Shown here: positions 16,337 through 24,654 of the stretch, piece after piece | How the letters are laid out: every line of letters begins with the position of its first letter | Position numbering within the stretch: position 1 is the stretch's first letter | Assembly (NCBI RefSeq): GCF_004698125.1 | Contig: NZ_ML214298.1 | Location: 186,001-250,000, forward strand | Source of the DNA: Halosimplex halophilum | GTDB lineage: Archaea > Halobacteriota > Halobacteria > Halobacteriales > Haloarculaceae | Direction of reading: 5' to 3' | Length of the DNA: 64,000 nucleotides | Position numbers and translations under genes: made by a program | Notes under the pieces: generated by a model | What the model saw: the letters and a program-made list of their open reading frames with translations, nothing else | What the model was told of the DNA's origin: nothing | Database searches by the model: none

Positions 16337-18559
16337 TCAGAGCTTCTCGGAGTCCCTCGCCTGTCTCGACCGCCGGTCGATCTGGTCGAAGCGGTTCTCG
16401 GCGGCGTTGGCCAGCCCCGGCGGGAGGTCGGAGCGCGCGGCTTCGAGCCGGTCGGTCGCCCGCTCCAGGCGGTCGGCCACGGCCTCGATGCCCGCGTCGG
16501 CCCGCCCGCGGTCGCCGGCCTCGGCGCGCTCGGCGGCCCGGTCGGCCGCCTCGGCGATGGCCGCCAGCACCTGCACGAGGCCGCGCAGGGCGTTGCCGGG
16601 ACCGCCGCCACCCCCGCCGCCGTTGCCCTGTCCCGGCGGATCGCCGTCATCGTCGTCGCTGTCGCCGTCGTCGTCCCTGTCCAGTTCCGCGGCGACCTCG
16701 GCGCGGGTCTCCTCGGCCACGTCGGCGAGATAGCGGGCGAGCGACGCCTTGCCGGTCTCGGGGCGGTCGACCGTCACGCGCTCCACGTCGTCGTCGCCAC
16801 CGCGACCGGGGTTGACGCGGACGGCGCCGACGGCGTCGTCGCTGTCCCGGACCTCCGTGGTGTAGGCGCCGCCGCGGTGGACGTAGACGGCGTCCGGGCC
16901 GGACAGCGGCGCGTCGTAGAGCCGCCCCGCGAAGTCGTCCTCGACGGCCAGGTCCGTCAGGTCGGCGTCGCTCTCGGCGGGGTCGACCGCGAGCTTCGTC
17001 GCGTCCTCGCGGGCGACCAGCGATATCTCGCCCCCGGCGCCCGCGAGCGTCACGCCGGCGGGCGCGTGGTCGCCGTCGTCGGTCGGGGCGTCCGTGGCGG
17101 TGTCCGTCCCCGCCGTCGTCTCGGTCCCGTCGGCGGTTCCCGTCCCGCCGTCGCCGACCGCGACCGTCTCGCTGTGGGGCGCGAGCCCGGCGCCATTGAC
17201 GGTCACCCGATGCTCGCCGGCCGGCAGGTCCCGCACGGCGGCGACGCCGCCGAACGTCGGGACCGCGACGGGCTCGCTCTCGACGAGCGCGACCGCCTCG
17301 ACCCGCGAGTCCCGCGTGGTAAGCCCCTCCCCGTCGGGCGCGTCGGGCGAGGGGACTGCCTCGACGGCGCGCGCGAGCAGCGTGTTCGCGGGCGCGGGGT
17401 CGCCGACGGCGTCGTAGCGGTCGGCGAGCGCCCGGCGGTGGGCGGGGTCGGAGATATCGTCGGCCGGGTTCTCGTAGCGCGTCTGGTCCCAGGGGACGCC
17501 CGGCGCCGTGAGGTGGCTCGCGACGGCGTCCTCGACCGGTCCGGGGACGGGGAACTCGAAGCTCAGCTGCGGCCCGGTGAACTCGGCGACGTGTTCCAGA
17601 TCCGCCGTCGGTTCGAGGGCGTAGCCCACGTCGGCCTCGTCGGGCGCGTCCGCGGCGGGCCCGAAGACCAGGCCGGTCGACCGCTCGGGCACGTCCGTCG
17701 GCGGCGACCCCAGCGCGTCGTACGACCGGACGGTGTGGCTCTCCGGCAGGAGGTCGCCGGCCGCGACCGACGGGAGGTCCTCGTGTTCGTGGAGGGGGTC
17801 GCCGTCGAGTTCCGGGACGGCGAAGGGGAGCCGGCCGCCCTCGTCCCGCGGGAGCCCGTAGGCCAGCGGGAGTTCGGCCACGTCCCCGACGCCCTCGATG
17901 GCGCTGTTGGTGATGTCGGCGGCCAGGTCCGCGACCGAGAAGCGCTGGAACTCGTCGACGGCGTCGTTGACCGACAGCGCGCTGGAGTGCGACCCCAGCT
18001 CGGCGAGGACGGTCGGCCGGCGGTCCGGGTCGGGGTCGAGGTACTCGTTGTTCGGAACCCTGCGGGAGTGGGAGCTGGCGACGTAGAGCTGCGGGTCCGG
18101 CGCCGCCCCGGCCGTGTCGACGTAGACGTGGAGCACCTCCCAGTCGTGCCAGTGGAAGTTGGTGGTGAACTGGTCGAACGCCGAGTAGAACCAGTACTGG
18201 ACGACCGCGAGCGGGGAGTCCTCGTAGGCGACGACGCTGTAGAAGACCGCGGGGTCGGGCGGGGCCTCGGGGTCGAACCGCTCGGTGTAGCCGTCCAGCG
18301 CGGCGAAGCCGTCGACGACCGTCTCGCCGTCGCGGTCGCGCTCGTAGGGGCGCGGGTCCGTCGGGAACCACCGCTCGGCGGCGTCGAAGTACAGCGTCGG
18401 CGCGAACCGCTCGGCGAGGTCGCGGGCGCGGTCGGCCGGGACGGGGGTGGTCGCCCCGTCGGCGCCGCGCTCGAAGGCGCCGCAGCCGGCCAGCGCGGCC
18501 GCGCCGGCGACCGCCCCCAGGACGGTCCGGCGGTCGACGACCGGCCCGTCGTCGGTCAC
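16337..18559 (-). CDS. Tat-exported lipoprotein with Vps62-like domain
   Basis: This 740-residue protein begins with a twin-arginine lipoprotein signal (VVDRRTVLGAVAGAAALAGC, Arg10-Arg11, lipid Cys26). Residues 50-260 resemble the Vps62/DUF946 fold: RFAPTLYFD, then WFYSAFDQFTTNFHWHDWE, then VASSHSRR. A carboxypeptidase-like beta repeat (LPAGEHRVTVNGAGL) follows near 440, with a Thr/Asp-rich linker at about 470-505. The C-terminal 130 residues hold a Gly-rich loop and a long Ala/Glu/Arg coiled coil. The start is GTG. The protein is presumably displayed on the outer face of the membrane. The function is unknown. Confidence 0.7.
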   Translation of the reverse strand: MTDDGPVVDRRTVLGAVAGAAALAGCGAFERGADGATTPVPADRARDLAERFAPTLYFDAAERWFPTDPRPYERDRDGETVVDGFAALDGYTERFDPEAPPDPAVFYSVVAYEDSPLAVVQYWFYSAFDQFTTNFHWHDWEVLHVYVDTAGAAPDPQLYVASSHSRRVPNNEYLDPDPDRRPTVLAELGSHSSALSVNDAVDEFQRFSVADLAADITNSAIEGVGDVAELPLAYGLPRDEGGRLPFAVPELDGDPLHEHEDLPSVAAGDLLPESHTVRSYDALGSPPTDVPERSTGLVFGPAADAPDEADVGYALEPTADLEHVAEFTGPQLSFEFPVPGPVEDAVASHLTAPGVPWDQTRYENPADDISDPAHRRALADRYDAVGDPAPANTLLARAVEAVPSPDAPDGEGLTTRDSRVEAVALVESEPVAVPTFGGVAAVRDLPAGEHRVTVNGAGLAPHSETVAVGDGGTGTADGTETTAGTDTATDAPTDDGDHAPAGVTLAGAGGEISLVAREDATKLAVDPAESDADLTDLAVEDDFAGRLYDAPLSGPDAVYVHRGGAYTTEVRDSDDAVGAVRVNPGRGGDDDVERVTVDRPETGKASLARYLADVAEETRAEVAAELDRDDDGDSDDDDGDPPGQGNGGGGGGGPGNALRGLVQVLAAIAEAADRAAERAEAGDRGRADAGIEAVADRLERATDRLEAARSDLPPGLANAAENRFDQIDRRSRQARDSEKL

Positions 18560-18766
18560 CGTCTCACCGCCGAGCCGCGCCGGCCCGTCGGCGGCTCCCG
18601 CGTCGTCGTCCGGACGGTCAGCGGCCGCCGTCCCGCCGACGGGGTGGTCGGCGGTCGCGCCTCCGGGAATCGCATTGCCGGGTATTCGGACGGCGGCGGA
18701 AATGTCTTGTGACGCGGCCCGCCGCAGCGCGAACGTTTATTCGCGCACCGACACAACGAGTCCCAC

Positions 18767-18799
18767 ATGACCGGGTCGTCCGCCGACCGGGGGTCGTGA
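18767..18799 (+). CDS. Possible 10-codon leader ORF of the phosphate transporter
   Basis: ATG at 18767 encodes MTGSSADRGS and stops at 18797-18799, overlapping the GTG start of the transporter by GTGA. A GTTTATTCG box at about 18735-18743 places the expected transcription start on or next to this ATG, so a leaderless mRNA would present this mini-ORF first. Translation is inferred only. Confidence 0.3.
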   Translation: MTGSSADRGS

Positions 18800-20007
18800 G
18801 CGTGGCCACCGTCGGCTTCTGGGCGCTGGTCGTCCTGGCGACGGTCGTGAGCCTCGGCACCGCCTGGACGCTGGGCGCCAACAGCAACTCCCCGCCCTTT
18901 GCCCCGGCCATCGGCGCCAACGCCATCTCGACGATGCGCGCCGCCTTCCTCATCGGCATCCTCGCCGCCCTCGGCGCGCTCACGCAGGGGGGCAGCATCT
19001 CCGAGACTGTGGGTGCGGGCCTCATCGACGGGGTCGCCATCACCTCGCTGGCGGCGACCGCCGGTCTGTTGACCGCCACGGCGTTCATGGCCTTCGGGGT
19101 CTACAGCGGCTACCCCGTCCCCGCCGCGTTCGCGACGACGGGCGCGATGGTCGGCGTCGGGCTCTCGCTGGAGGGCGACCCCGCCGTCGGGACCTACCGC
19201 CGGATCGCCACCTTCTGGGTGCTCGTGCCTCCCGTCTCGGGCGGGCTCGCCTACCTCACCGCCACGATCCTCCGCCGGGACGACATCCCCGAGACCGTCG
19301 GCGTCCCCCTACTGGCAGCCGTCGTCGGCGCCATCGTCGCCAACGTCGAGCTGAGCGTCATCCCCTCCGGCCCCGGCGCCACGCAGAACTCCCTGGCCGG
19401 CCTGGGGGGCGATATCGTCGGGCTGTCGCCGGTCGCCGGGGTCGAGCCGACGGTCGCCGTCGTCACCGTCGCGTTCGCCGCGGTGAGCTTCCAGTTCATC
19501 CGCCGGCGGACCCGGGAGTCGGTCGACAGCGGGATCCGGACGTTCCTCGTCGTCCTCGGGAGCGTCGTCGCCTTCTCCAGCGGCGGCAGCCAGGTCGGGC
19601 TGGCCACGGGGCCGCTCGAAAACCTCTACGGCGCCGAGCTGGGCCTGCCGAGCATCGTCCTGCTCGCGATCGGTGCGACGGGCATCCTCGGGGGCGCCTG
19701 GATGGGCGCGCCGCGACTCCTCCAGGCCACGTCCCGGGAGTACGCCTCGCTGGGCATCCGGCGGTCGATCGCCGCGCTCGTCCCGGGGTTCATCATCGCC
19801 CAGGTCGCCATCGCCCTGGGCATCCCCATCTCGTTCAACAACATCATCATCTCCGGCGTCATCGGCGGCGGGCTCGCGGGCGGGTCGGCGGGGGTTTCCC
19901 GCCGGAAGATCGGCGTCACCCTCGCCTTCTGGGTCGTCACCCTCGTCTCCTCGATCGCCGTCGGGTTCGGCCTGTACCGGGTGTTCGCGGTCGTTCTTGG
20001 CGGGTGA
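18796..20007 (+). CDS. PiT-family inorganic phosphate transporter
   Basis: This 403-residue transporter has about 11 helices. The PiT signature appears twice: GANSNSPPFAPAIGANAIST near residue 25 and SFNNIIISGVIGGGLAGG near 350. These correspond to the GANDVANA-type repeats that bind phosphate and cation. The start is taken at GTG 18796, where it overlaps a 10-codon leader frame. GTG 18802 is an alternative. A nearby promoter box (about 18735-18743) fits a leader mRNA of some 30 nt. It is convergent with a UspA gene. Confidence 0.87.
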   Translation: MSVATVGFWALVVLATVVSLGTAWTLGANSNSPPFAPAIGANAISTMRAAFLIGILAALGALTQGGSISETVGAGLIDGVAITSLAATAGLLTATAFMAFGVYSGYPVPAAFATTGAMVGVGLSLEGDPAVGTYRRIATFWVLVPPVSGGLAYLTATILRRDDIPETVGVPLLAAVVGAIVANVELSVIPSGPGATQNSLAGLGGDIVGLSPVAGVEPTVAVVTVAFAAVSFQFIRRRTRESVDSGIRTFLVVLGSVVAFSSGGSQVGLATGPLENLYGAELGLPSIVLLAIGATGILGGAWMGAPRLLQATSREYASLGIRRSIAALVPGFIIAQVAIALGIPISFNNIIISGVIGGGLAGGSAGVSRRKIGVTLAFWVVTLVSSIAVGFGLYRVFAVVLGG

Positions 20008-20015
20008 GGACCGCC

Positions 20016-20447
20016 TCACCGGACGACGGTCACGGTCACGGGCGCCTCGCCGACGACGGTGGTCGCGACGGTGCCGAGGAGCCGGCGGCCGATGCCGGAG
20101 CGGTCGCCGCCGTGGCCGCCCACGACGATCTGGTCGACGCCGCGCTCGTCGGCGGTCGCCAGGATGGTCTCGGCCGGGTCGCCGGTCTCGACGACGGTCT
20201 CGACGCTCCGGTCGGCCTCGGCGGCCCGGTCGCGGGCGCGGTCGACCAGCCGCTCGGCGCGCTCGCGGGCCTCCTCGCGACGGTCCTCGCCGGGTTCGAG
20301 GACACCGCCCTCGCTCATCGAGGCGTCGAGCGGCGTGACGACGTTCAGGACGGTGACCCGGCAGTCGAACGTCTCCAGCGCGTGGGCGAGCGCGTCGCCG
20401 GCCAGCGGCGACCCGTCCAGCGCGACGAGCACGTGCGAGGGTGCCAT
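20016..20447 (-). CDS. UspA universal stress protein
   Basis: This 143-residue single Usp domain begins MAPSHVLVALDGSPLAGDALAHA with the conserved Asp. The nucleotide-binding loop is VVGGHGGDRSGIGRRLLGTVATTVV, read here as GGHGG-x(8)-G-T, close to the ATP-binding G-2x-G-9x-G(S/T) pattern. I chose the ATG at 20447 over an upstream start at 20471 because it matches the family length. It probably has a stress-related nucleotide-binding role in the cytoplasm. Confidence 0.88.
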   Translation of the reverse strand: MAPSHVLVALDGSPLAGDALAHALETFDCRVTVLNVVTPLDASMSEGGVLEPGEDRREEARERAERLVDRARDRAAEADRSVETVVETGDPAETILATADERGVDQIVVGGHGGDRSGIGRRLLGTVATTVVGEAPVTVTVVR

Positions 20448-20598
20448 ACCGAACGGAGTGGGGCCCGGCACAAGTATCCACGGCGCTCCGCGCGGACGGG
20501 GTCACCGGTCGCGAGGCGATGGATTCGCCGCGACGCCGAGCAGGGGAACGCTGACGGGGCGCTGCCGTCGGTGTGAGGTCGCTCCCTCTGTCCCGTCC

Positions 20599-21900
20599 TC
20601 AGTCGTCGGGCCGGGGGGTCGGCAGCGCCCGGTGGCGTCGCGGGGGGACGAGGAAGTTCCCCCGGCGACGGACGAAGATGTACTCCAGGATGCCGTTGTT
20701 GACGCGCTGTCGGACAGCCGGCGTGGCGGCCGCGATATCGGCGCCGTTCATGGCCTCCCGGACGCGCTCGAACTCGGAGACGCGGCGCTGCAGCGACGGG
20801 AAGTGGAGGCTCGCGACCGCCTGGTCGGAGCCGATGTCGTCGGTCGACTCGAAGTGGCGGCGCAGCAGCCGGACGTTCCCGTCGTCGTCGCGGTTGGCCC
20901 GCGCGGCCTTCTGGGCGTGGCCGACGCGGCCGGCCTCGCGCGCCCGCCCCTCGATATCGTCGAGGAAGCGGTCGATCCCGCTGTCGTCGCCGAGGTTCGC
21001 GCCGACGCCCTCGACCAGCCCCGCCTCGGCGTGGGCGGGGCTGAACAGCTCGGCGACGCGCTCGTCGTAGTCCTGCTCGCCGTACCAGTCGTCGAGCCGC
21101 TGGCGGAGGTTCGCGATCACCTTCGTCGTCCCGCCGGCGAAGGGGCCCTCCTCGATGGTGACGCGGTCCTCGGTCGCCTGGTTGCCGACGAAGCCCGCTT
21201 TGAAGCCCATGAACAGCGGCGACGCCTCGGGGACGGGGTTCGAGTCGGGGATGCCCGCGGCGTCTTGGCGGTCGGCGGGGAGGCCGGCGCCGACGAAGCC
21301 GGTGCGCCGGGAGTCGACGGTCGCCACGTCGGTCAGCCGCGCGTCGACGGACTCGCCGTTGACCGCCCCGCGGTCGCCGGTCAGCGCCTCGTCGGCCGCC
21401 AGCACCACGTCCGCGCGGTCGCTCGCGAGGTGGACGACGGCGTCCTGGGTGTCGAAGGTCGGGTCCTCGAACGCCGAGAGCGCCCGCGGTTCGGGGAGCT
21501 CGACCGACGACGGGAGGCCCCTCTCGAAGCGGTCGAAGTAGGCGGGGGAGTAGGCGACGGTGTGGAGCAGGCCGTCGGCGCTCCACTCGTAGGCGCGGTC
21601 GAGCGTCGACAGCGCGGTTTCGAGCGTCGCGCGGGCGTCCTCGCCCGGGGGACCGTCGCCGTCGAAGTCGACGTACAGGAGCACCTGGTGTTCGGGCAGC
21701 AGGGAGTTGCCGCTGTCGTCGCGGGGGACGTGGTCGCGCCAGGCGTGCTGGCGGGCGGGCTTGGCCTCGGGGTCGCCCGCGGGGACGGCGTCGCCGTCGG
21801 TCCGCTCCTGGCAGGCCGCCAGCGCGCCGGCGCCGCCGACGGCGACGGCCGCCCGGAGGAACGCCCTCCGCGGGAGGTCGCGGTCGAGGTCGGGGACCAT
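20599..21900 (-). CDS. Tat lipoprotein with DyP-peroxidase-like domain (DUF7405-like)
   Basis: This 433-residue exported protein has a twin-arginine lipoprotein signal (Arg11-Arg12, LAAC with lipid Cys30). The body has the dimeric beta-barrel layout of dye-decolorising peroxidases (LLYVDFDGDGP, then LLHTVAYSPAYFDRF), but the DyP catalytic motif GxxDG reads GFKAG near residue 232, so the distal Asp is lost. The proximal heme His cannot be assigned with confidence. I recall haloarchaeal proteins of this type as DUF7405. An outer-membrane-face heme or redox role is possible, and classical peroxidase activity is doubtful. Confidence 0.65.
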   Translation of the reverse strand: MVPDLDRDLPRRAFLRAAVAVGGAGALAACQERTDGDAVPAGDPEAKPARQHAWRDHVPRDDSGNSLLPEHQVLLYVDFDGDGPPGEDARATLETALSTLDRAYEWSADGLLHTVAYSPAYFDRFERGLPSSVELPEPRALSAFEDPTFDTQDAVVHLASDRADVVLAADEALTGDRGAVNGESVDARLTDVATVDSRRTGFVGAGLPADRQDAAGIPDSNPVPEASPLFMGFKAGFVGNQATEDRVTIEEGPFAGGTTKVIANLRQRLDDWYGEQDYDERVAELFSPAHAEAGLVEGVGANLGDDSGIDRFLDDIEGRAREAGRVGHAQKAARANRDDDGNVRLLRRHFESTDDIGSDQAVASLHFPSLQRRVSEFERVREAMNGADIAAATPAVRQRVNNGILEYIFVRRRGNFLVPPRRHRALPTPRPDD

Positions 21901-22054
21901 GTGGGCCGATAACGAGCGGACCGAGAAGGGGGTTTCGGCCGCCGCCGGGCCGGGTCCCGGACCGGCGCGGGACCGCCGTTCCGAGGGGGGCCAGACGGCG
22001 CCGTATCGGCGGAATTGGTAATCATTATACGCGGGGCCGCCCGACCACCCGGGT

Positions 22055-23116
22055 ATGCAACGACGAGCCGCGGCGATTTACTTCGTGTTCTTCCTCGTCA
22101 TCGGGGCCGGGGCGTACGGCCTCATCCAGACGACGGAGGAACCGACGGTTTCACTGGAAGGTGACAACGCCTACTCCGCGGGCGACGAGGTGACGTTCGG
22201 CGACCGGACCTGGGAGGTCGCCCAGGCCGACACCGGCAACGGCGAGCTCGCGTGGGTCAACGAGTCGGCCGTCGTCACGACGACCATCGACAACGACACC
22301 GAGGTCCCGGTGACCGACGTGCGCTGGGACGACCAGTCGGCCCGCATGGAGCAGGTCTTCGAGGCCGGCTCGACCGTCCAGTACAACGGCAGCGAGTACG
22401 AGGTCGGCGTCAACGAGAGCGCGGGGACGTTCACCCTCGCGCTCGCGAGCGACGCGTCGGTCAACGAGAGCTACGGCGTCGGCGACACGGTGACCTACCG
22501 GGGCAACGAGGCGACGGTCACGAGCGTCACGGGCGAGGCGGCGACCATCGTCTGGGGCGGCCCGTACCTGCTGGTCGTCCAGGCGGAGGGCGTGGCCGAC
22601 CCGACCGAGGCGACGTTCGTCGAGCAGCGCGACATCGGCGAGATGGTCGACGAGGACCCCGCGCTGTACAACGAGACGATCACGCAGGACGGCGTCCGGA
22701 AGGTCACCTTCCGCGCGAACGACACCAACGTCCCCGTCGACGAGTACTTCCCGCCGGTCGAGCGCCACACCGTCGCCGAGGGCGAGACGCTGACCTACCA
22801 GGGCAACGAGACGACCGTCGACGCCGTGACCAACACCAGCGTCGAACTCACCCGCCCCGGCCAGGAGACCGTCACCGTCGGCTTCACCGAGGGGTCGAAC
22901 TTCACCGTCGCGGACACGCAGTACTTCGCGCACTTCCCGGACAACTCGTCGGTGTACTTCTTCGAGACCGCCGAGCGCTACGACGACTACGCGGCCGAGG
23001 AGAACACCGTCGAGTCGTACAACGACCGGATGAACGGCCTGTGGGGCATCGCGGAGATCAGCCTCGTCACCGCGATCGTCCTCATCGCCATCGCCTTCCT
23101 GCCCGTCCGGGGCTGA
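22055..23116 (+). CDS. Membrane-anchored extracellular beta-repeat protein
   Basis: This 353-residue protein has an N-terminal helix (8-25) and a C-terminal helix (329-350), with a large outside domain between. Four similar units are visible at residues 40-56, 101-117, 139-156 and 238-255, each of the form G-(D/E/S)-x-(V/L)-T/Q-(Y/F)-x-G-x(3-4)-V, suggesting small beta barrels. About ten N-x-S/T sites fit N-glycosylation of an exposed protein. I do not recognise the family. A CATTATAC box at about 22023-22030 lies near 28 nt upstream of the ATG. Confidence 0.65.
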   Translation: MQRRAAAIYFVFFLVIGAGAYGLIQTTEEPTVSLEGDNAYSAGDEVTFGDRTWEVAQADTGNGELAWVNESAVVTTTIDNDTEVPVTDVRWDDQSARMEQVFEAGSTVQYNGSEYEVGVNESAGTFTLALASDASVNESYGVGDTVTYRGNEATVTSVTGEAATIVWGGPYLLVVQAEGVADPTEATFVEQRDIGEMVDEDPALYNETITQDGVRKVTFRANDTNVPVDEYFPPVERHTVAEGETLTYQGNETTVDAVTNTSVELTRPGQETVTVGFTEGSNFTVADTQYFAHFPDNSSVYFFETAERYDDYAAEENTVESYNDRMNGLWGIAEISLVTAIVLIAIAFLPVRG

Positions 23117-23286
23117 CCGACCGCGACCGGTCGGTCACGGAGGGCCGCGGACGGCCGCCTTCGGGACGACCGCCTTCGAAACGACCCGTTTCGAGACGAC
23201 GATTCTCCGACGCGACCAGACGGGACAGCGCCGGCGCTGTCGATGAGTGGGGGTGAAGCGACGTCGAGACGGACCGAGAAACGGGG

Positions 23287-23493
23287 TCAGTCGGCGCGGC
23301 TGAGCCAGACGAGGCCGGCGCCGACGCCGGCGGTCGCAACGGCGCCCACGACCTGCAGGGCCGAGGCGCCGACGCTGCCTTTCGTCGTCCAGGGGGCGCC
23401 GGCGAGCGTCGCCAGCGCGACCAGCACGAGCAGGGCGCCCACGGCGATACCGACCGGTTCCAGCCGGTCCTCGAAACGGTCCGTGACGTTCAT
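23287..23493 (-). CDS. Small two-helix membrane protein, 68 aa
   Basis: The protein opens MNVTDRFEDRLEPVGIAVGA, with hydrophobic helices at about 14-32 and 44-64. I believe similar short proteins are common in haloarchaea but cannot name the family. It lies on the same strand as and downstream of another membrane protein gene, with a 51-nt gap. The function is unknown. Confidence 0.6.
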   Translation of the reverse strand: MNVTDRFEDRLEPVGIAVGALLVLVALATLAGAPWTTKGSVGASALQVVGAVATAGVGAGLVWLSRAD

Positions 23494-23544
23494 ACACTAC
23501 CCCTCGCGGCTCACTACCGTAAGCTTCGTGGTTCGCGACGCCGC

Positions 23545-24207
23545 TCAGTCCGCCGAGCGGTCCGGGTCGTCCCCGGCTCCGGCGGACGGGTCTGACTCGT
23601 CGGCGGCCGCGCCGGTTTCGTCGGTATCTGTGTCGGTCGTTCCCGCGTCCGCCCCGACCGCCTCGGCGTCCGCCGCGGTGTCCGCGTCCACCCCGTCGTC
23701 GACCGACCCGCCGGCGACGCCGTCGGCGACCAGCTCGGCCAGCGGGCCGACGGCGACGTAGAGGCGAGCGGCGACGACGACCAGCGGCCCCAGCCCGAGC
23801 AGGAGGAAGGCCACGTCGTAGGCCCACGCGGCGTCGCCGAGCAGCGGCGTCACGGCCGCCGCCAGTCCGGCGTGGGCGACCAGGACCGCGGCGAGGACGA
23901 CCAGCCAGTGGACGACCGACGCGAGGTGCTCGACGAGCTCGGCCGGCCCGTCGAGCGCGAGCCGCGTCAGCGCCGCCAGCGCGGAGGCGAGATACACCAG
24001 TAGCGCCACGGCGGCGAGCGTCGCGAGCGCGCCGACGACGGCGGCCAGCGTCACCGGCGTCCGCGGCACCAGCAGGTCCAGCCCGGGCAACAGCGACGCC
24101 AGCGCGAGCACGGCGACGAGCGCCCCCGTCCCGAGGACGATCCTGCTCGCCGATTCGACCGTGTCCGTTCCGACGGCGCTCCGGAGTCTGTCGGTGTCGA
24201 GGTTCAT
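23545..24207 (-). CDS. Hypothetical membrane protein, about four TM helices
   Basis: This 220-residue protein has hydrophobic helices at about 23-45, 53-78, 92-112 and 125-150, followed by a 60-residue acidic, Asp/Thr/Ala-rich cytoplasmic or extracellular tail. There are no catalytic motifs. I do not recognise it. It probably shares a transcript with the 68-residue membrane protein downstream. Confidence 0.6.
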   Translation of the reverse strand: MNLDTDRLRSAVGTDTVESASRIVLGTGALVAVLALASLLPGLDLLVPRTPVTLAAVVGALATLAAVALLVYLASALAALTRLALDGPAELVEHLASVVHWLVVLAAVLVAHAGLAAAVTPLLGDAAWAYDVAFLLLGLGPLVVVAARLYVAVGPLAELVADGVAGGSVDDGVDADTAADAEAVGADAGTTDTDTDETGAAADESDPSAGAGDDPDRSAD

Positions 24208-24344
24208 GGCTACGGGCGAGCCCAGGGGCCGCGACCGATTATAGGGCCCCGTTCGTGAACGCGGTTTTTCGCGAATTAAGCCGGTTTAACGGTTGTGGCG
24301 TCGGTCCGGCGGACTCCGTTCTGGCCGTCCAGTCCGTCGCGAAA

Positions 24345-24363
24345 ACGGGCCGGGAGGGAGTTG
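24345..24363 (-). repeat. Partial duplicate of the tRNA-Lys 3' end
   Basis: The 19 bases ACGGGCCGGGAGGGAGTTG recur at 24501-24519, which is the acceptor stem and T arm of the tRNA-Lys gene, 156 bp away. The copy stops inside the T loop and the rest of a tRNA is not present. Direct repeats of tRNA 3' ends are typical scars or att sites of integrated elements. The 24208-24501 stretch otherwise holds only short inverted repeats such as CTCGCTTCGCTCG. Confidence 0.7.
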
Positions 24364-24501
24364 GACTACGCCCGGACGTGCTCGCTCCGCCGAGCAGTGC
24401 TCGCTCGCTTCGCTCGCGGGCACTGCGCTGCGCGCGCCCGGTCTACTTCGACTCCTCCTGCCGGTTCGTGACCCGTTCGCGCCGCTCACGGGTCCACTGT
24501 A

Positions 24502-24613
24502 CGGGCCGGGAGGGAGTTGAACCCCCGACCATCTGGTCTCTCCCGCAACCACGCGGGTCGAACGCGTAGCCGCGATAAAAGCCAGACGCTCTGCCTGACT
24601 GAGCTACCGGCCC
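24502..24613 (-). tRNA. tRNA-Lys(UUU) with a 38-nt intron
   Basis: The minus strand folds as a tRNA: acceptor GGGCCGG/CCGGCCC with discriminator G, D stem GCTC/GAGC, anticodon stem TCTGG/CCAGA, loop CTTTTA with anticodon TTT, and T arm GGGGG-TTCAACT-CCCTC. Between positions 37 and 38 there are 38 extra bases (24538-24575), the canonical archaeal intron site. The bases CTTT can pair with AGAG at the 3' end of the intron in a bulge-helix-bulge. CCA is not encoded. A CTTAAT box around 24640-24648 (minus) lies about 30 nt upstream. Confidence 0.93.
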
Positions 24614-24654
24614 TTCGTCCGTGAATGAGGGGGACGGCGATTAAGTACTTACGA

